Assembly (NCBI GenBank): GCA_029945445.1
Contig: JAQSCO010000057.1
Location: 46,985 to 110,984 of the forward strand
Direction: 5' to 3'
From: Lacunisphaera sp.
GTDB lineage: Bacteria; Verrucomicrobiota; Verrucomicrobiia; Opitutales; Opitutaceae
DNA length: 64,000 nt
Part shown: positions 61,619-64,000 of the stretch, piece after piece
Layout: each line of letters begins with the position of its first letter
How positions within the stretch are numbered: the first letter of the stretch is position 1
Translations under genes and position numbers: made by a program
The notes under the pieces: model-generated
What the model saw: only the letters and a program-made list of their open reading frames with translations
The model's database searches: none
Told to the model about the DNA's origin: nothing

Positions 61619-61690
61619 CCGCGGATAACGCGGATGGCCGCGGAGGGATTCAGTCATAAATTATCCGCGCTTATCTGCGTTACCCGCGGA
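61619..61690. repeat. CCGCGGATAACGC inverted repeat
   Basis: Left arm 61619-61643 begins CCGCGGATAACGCGGAT; the right arm 61666-61690, reverse-complemented, begins CCGCGGGTAACGCAGAT. About 20 of 25 positions agree, with a 22-base centre. Not seen elsewhere in the window. Confidence 0.75.
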
Positions 61691-61797
61691 GAATTTCAGT
61701 TTTCAGGCTTCCGCCTTTTTGTCTTCACCCTCAGGTTTGCTTCGCCATCTCCGCGCCAAGCGCTCCGTCAGGTCTCAAGTTTCAGGTTTTCGCCTCA

Positions 61798-62709
61798 ATG
61801 AATTTCGCCGCCATCGCCGCTTCCCTCCCGCCCGCCGCCGTCACCACCATCGACGGCCTGCCCTGCCCGCGCCTCGCCTCCGGCAAGGTCCGCGAGATCT
61901 TCGACCTCGGCGACGCGCTGCTGCTCACCGCAAGCGACCGGCTCTCCGCCTTCGACGTCATTCTGCCCGACGGCATCCCCGGCAAGGGCATCATCCTGAC
62001 GCAAATGAGCCTGTGGTGGTTCGCTCAGACGGAGGGACTCATCGCCAACCATCTGCTCCCGGACCAGGCCGGCGAGTTCGCCCGCCGCGGCCTCACCAGC
62101 CGCGATCTCCAGCTGCGCAGCATGATCGTCCGCAAGCTCAAACCGCTCACCATCGAGTGCGTCGCGCGTGGCTACCTTATCGGCAGCGCGTGGAGCGCCT
62201 ACCAGCACAACGGCGAGGTTTGCGGCATTCCGCTCCCGGCCGGGCTCCGCCAGGCCGACCGGCTCCCCGTCCCCATCTTCACGCCCACCACCAAGGCGCC
62301 CAAGGGCCAGCACGACGAGCCCATCACCGACGCCATCGGCGCCGACGCGATCGGCGAGGAACTTTACGCCAAGGTGAAGGCCGTGAGCCTCGCGCTCTAC
62401 CAGTTCGGCCACGATCGCGCGCGAAAGGCCGGGATGATCCTGGCCGACACCAAGTTCGAATTCGGCACCGACGCCGCCGGCCGGCTCTATCTCATCGACG
62501 AGGTGCTCACGCCGGATTCGTCGCGCTACTGGCCCGCCGCCGAATACCGCCCGGGCATCTCGCCGCCGAGCTATGACAAGCAGTTTGTGCGCGACCATCT
62601 CCTCGCGCTCAAGTGGAACCAGACCCCGCCCGGCCCGCGCCTCCCGGCCGACGTCATCAGCCGCACGCAGGAAAAATACCTCGCGGCGCTGAAGAATCTG
62701 CTTACCTGA
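61798..62709 (+). CDS. purC: Phosphoribosylaminoimidazole-succinocarboxamide synthase
   Basis: 303 residues. ASGKVREIFDLGDALLLTASDRLSAFDVILPDGIPGKGIILTQMSLWWF is the SAICAR synthase start; VARGYLIGSAWSAYQ, IFTPTTKAPKGQHDEPIT and LADTKFEFGTD complete the ATP and aspartate sites. It joins aspartate to CAIR using ATP in purine synthesis. The length fits the longer bacterial/fungal-type enzyme. Starts 108 bp after the last palindrome; followed 9 bp later by a small exported protein, likely co-transcribed. Confidence 0.96.
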   Translation: MNFAAIAASLPPAAVTTIDGLPCPRLASGKVREIFDLGDALLLTASDRLSAFDVILPDGIPGKGIILTQMSLWWFAQTEGLIANHLLPDQAGEFARRGLTSRDLQLRSMIVRKLKPLTIECVARGYLIGSAWSAYQHNGEVCGIPLPAGLRQADRLPVPIFTPTTKAPKGQHDEPITDAIGADAIGEELYAKVKAVSLALYQFGHDRARKAGMILADTKFEFGTDAAGRLYLIDEVLTPDSSRYWPAAEYRPGISPPSYDKQFVRDHLLALKWNQTPPGPRLPADVISRTQEKYLAALKNLLT

Positions 62710-62718
62710 TTCCGTTGC

Positions 62719-63189
62719 ATGAAACGTGTCCTCCTCGCTCTCGCGCTGGCCGGCCTGGCGGCCACCACCGGCCGGGCTGTGCTGGGCGAGACCCTCGCGC
62801 AGCTGAAGGAGCACATGGGCAAGCCCGAGGCGCAGTCACGGAAGGACGCGGCGGTGTGGTTCTTCGAGGTGGAGGCCGGACGGCTGGTCTACACGGTCAC
62901 GTTCAATGACAAGGGCCTGTCCATCGCCGAGGGCATCAAGCCGCTCAAGCAGGCCGTCTTCACCAGCAAGGCGGCGCAGGATTTCATCGACGCACAGCTC
63001 ACGCTGGCCAAGGACTCGAAGACTGTGCGTTCCTTCCAGCCGGGCGAGACCTACCTTTTTGGCGGCCAGCCCTTCACGTGCGCCCCCGAGGAATACGTCA
63101 CCGTGGACGAGGCCCGCGATCTCGTGGTCGTCTGGAACCGCAGCCGGGCGCCCTCCGTCATCGCCTTCCGCCGCGAGATGCTGAAGTGA
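62719..63189 (+). CDS. Exported hypothetical protein
   Basis: 156 residues. A signal peptide (RVLLALALAGLAATTGRAV) and a mixed alpha/beta body beginning LGETLAQLKEHMGKPEAQSRKDAAVWFFEVEAGRLVYTVTFNDKGLSIAEGIKP. I recognise no family. The start (GETLAQLKEHMGKP) resembles the opening of small outer-membrane-assembly-type (SmpA/BamE-like) domains, which also start with a helix and a Gly-x-Pro turn, but this is only suggestive. Co-directional with purC. Confidence 0.75.
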   Translation: MKRVLLALALAGLAATTGRAVLGETLAQLKEHMGKPEAQSRKDAAVWFFEVEAGRLVYTVTFNDKGLSIAEGIKPLKQAVFTSKAAQDFIDAQLTLAKDSKTVRSFQPGETYLFGGQPFTCAPEEYVTVDEARDLVVVWNRSRAPSVIAFRREMLK

Positions 63190-63193
63190 GGGC

Positions 63194-63246
63194 AGTGGCA
63201 CCGGCTTCCAGCCGGTGAAACCCTGCGGCCGGAAGCCGCCGCCACT
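63194..63246. repeat. Inverted repeat between convergent genes
   Basis: Left arm 63194-63214 (AGTGGCACCGGCTTCCAGCCG) pairs with right arm 63226-63246 at 18 of 21 positions, around an 11-base loop. The right arm contains part of the stop codon of the HD-GYP gene. The two flanking genes are convergent, so it could serve as a two-way terminator or transcript-end stabiliser. Confidence 0.85.
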
Positions 63247-64000
63247 ACTCCCCCGAATACCCGGGGATTTTCTTCACGTCGACCTCGTCGACCTGGGCGG
63301 GATCCATGAACTCCTTCGCGTAGCGCTCGTAGACGCGCGCGCGGACAAAGATGTCGAACAACTCCGGGTCGATGTGGCCGTTGAGGCGCATCTGCCCGAG
63401 GATCTGCAGCGACTCGGTGAGCGTCTTGCCCGGCTTGTAGGGGCGGTCGCGCGCGGTGAGGGCCTCGAAGATGTCCGCGATGCCCATGATGCGCGCCTGC
63501 ACCGACATCTGGGCGCCGGTCAGGCCGCGGGGATAGCCCTTGCCGTCCATCCGCTCGTGGTGGCCGCCGGCGTATTCCGGGACGTTCTGCAGATGGCGCG
63601 GCCAGGGCAGCGCCTCGAGCATCTGGATGGTGACATCGATGTGGTGGTTGATGATCTGCCGCTCGGCCGCCGTCAGGGTGCCGGCCTTGATGGTGAGGTT
63701 CTCGATCTCATCGGGCGTCAGGAAATCCACCACCTCGCCCAACGGGTTTTTCCAGCGGTATTTCGTGGCGATGTCGTGGACGCGGTCCTGGTTTTCGGGC
63801 GACATGGTCTCGCCGCCAATGTTGCAGAGGCGGAGGAACTCGCGGTCTTCCTGGATTTCCCAGAGCCGCTGGCGGTAGGCCTGATCGATGGCCTTGGCGT
63901 CGGCGTCCGGCGCGCGCTGCCGGCGCAGCATCGCGACCTCGGCGTCGCGCTTGAGCACCTCGAAGCGGGTGTCGATGAGGCCGATGCGGTCGAAGATGGT
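63245..64000 (-). CDS. HD-GYP-type phosphodiesterase or response regulator, N-terminus beyond window
   Basis: The visible C-terminal 251 residues contain IENLTIKAGTLTAAERQIINHHIDVTIQMLEALPWPRHLQNVPEYAGGHHERMDGKGYPRGLTGAQMSVQARIMGIADIFEALTARDRPYKP, the GYP half of an HD-GYP cyclic-di-GMP phosphodiesterase. HHERMDGKGYP is present. The frame stays open to the window edge. The HDxGK half is not seen, so whether the metal site is complete cannot be judged. Helical sequence before it suggests a linker to a receiver or sensor domain. Confidence 0.85.
   Translation of the reverse strand, partial: TIFDRIGLIDTRFEVLKRDAEVAMLRRQRAPDADAKAIDQAYRQRLWEIQEDREFLRLCNIGGETMSPENQDRVHDIATKYRWKNPLGEVVDFLTPDEIENLTIKAGTLTAAERQIINHHIDVTIQMLEALPWPRHLQNVPEYAGGHHERMDGKGYPRGLTGAQMSVQARIMGIADIFEALTARDRPYKPGKTLTESLQILGQMRLNGHIDPELFDIFVRARVYERYAKEFMDPAQVDEVDVKKIPGYSGE

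Larger units (their letters stand above)
61438..61797. other. 360-bp intergenic region of stacked palindromes
   Basis: Between the divergent acyltransferase and purC genes. It carries the TTTGCCCG repeat (61445-61486), a second palindrome (61619-61690), and a pyrimidine-rich CTTCCGCC/TTTCAGG stretch leading to purC. No gene is seen. Promoters of both genes must lie here; the acyltransferase side may use AT-rich sequence near 61585-61605 (CCATAATATAC). Confidence 0.55.

Overview
The window is a GC-rich bacterial chromosome segment, densely packed with genes. It has no rRNA, phage, CRISPR array or recognisable transposase. Very few starts have a Shine-Dalgarno sequence; most ATGs follow a C-rich leader. 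With the gene content (GH29 fucosidase, GH28 pectinase-like enzyme, SGNH esterase, several Gfo/Idh/MocA oxidoreductases, SYLF and YXWGXW proteins) and abundant intergenic palindromes, this suggests a verrucomicrobial genome, probably Opitutaceae. That placement is inference from memory, not a search.

Layout. 1-8.6 kb: the end of a SpoU RNA methyltransferase, then a redox block. The block has a single-haem Tll0287-like protein, a membrane-anchored flavin/2Fe-2S reductase, and a divergent four-gene run: a tetrahaem cytochrome, a cyclic-nucleotide-binding protein fused to a four-cluster ferredoxin, a His-bearing membrane protein and a decahaem cytochrome with a cytosolic Cys-rich head. I read the run as an uncharacterised membrane-crossing electron-transfer module. 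8.6-16.4 kb: a small repeat protein, a DUF885 peptidase, an oxidoreductase plus thioredoxin-like pair, TerC, an AEC carrier, a HI0933-type flavoprotein and a Spy/CpxP-like protein. 16.5-26.6 kb: an ABC exporter, a zincin, a SYLF protein, CinA/exonuclease III, DUF167, a Cys/Met-type PLP enzyme, a MATE transporter, an EamA remnant, a TRIC channel and DUF3016.

26.7-31.5 kb is a MarR-RND efflux operon with a perfect palindromic operator. 31.6-33.9 kb holds glycerol kinase and a sterol-desaturase-like hydroxylase. 34-39 kb is one giant coiled-coil protein with about 27 Y-P-D-L-type repeats and a C-terminal LysM. 39-45 kb: an AEC carrier and a 3-hydroxyisobutyrate-dehydrogenase-like enzyme diverging from a palindrome, then fucosidase, GH28 and PpnP. 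45-53 kb: cyclophilin, M20 hydrolase, Glu/Leu dehydrogenase, FKBP, and an overlapping CstA-phosphoesterase-metallopeptidase operon. 53-64 kb: two divergent Gfo/Idh/MocA enzymes, an MFS remnant, galactokinase, SGNH esterase, transglutaminase, CsbD, a YXWGXW lipoprotein, tRNA-Glu, an acyltransferase, PurC and the end of an HD-GYP protein.

The most distinctive non-coding signal is a set of palindromic elements. One family has three copies (23484, 47695, 55589) with near-identical AT-rich 20-base arms ending in TAGTATACTA, always between convergent genes. A second has two copies (25240, 61445). Several single palindromes lie in or across gene ends. Two small transporter remnants (EamA, MFS) lie beside such elements.
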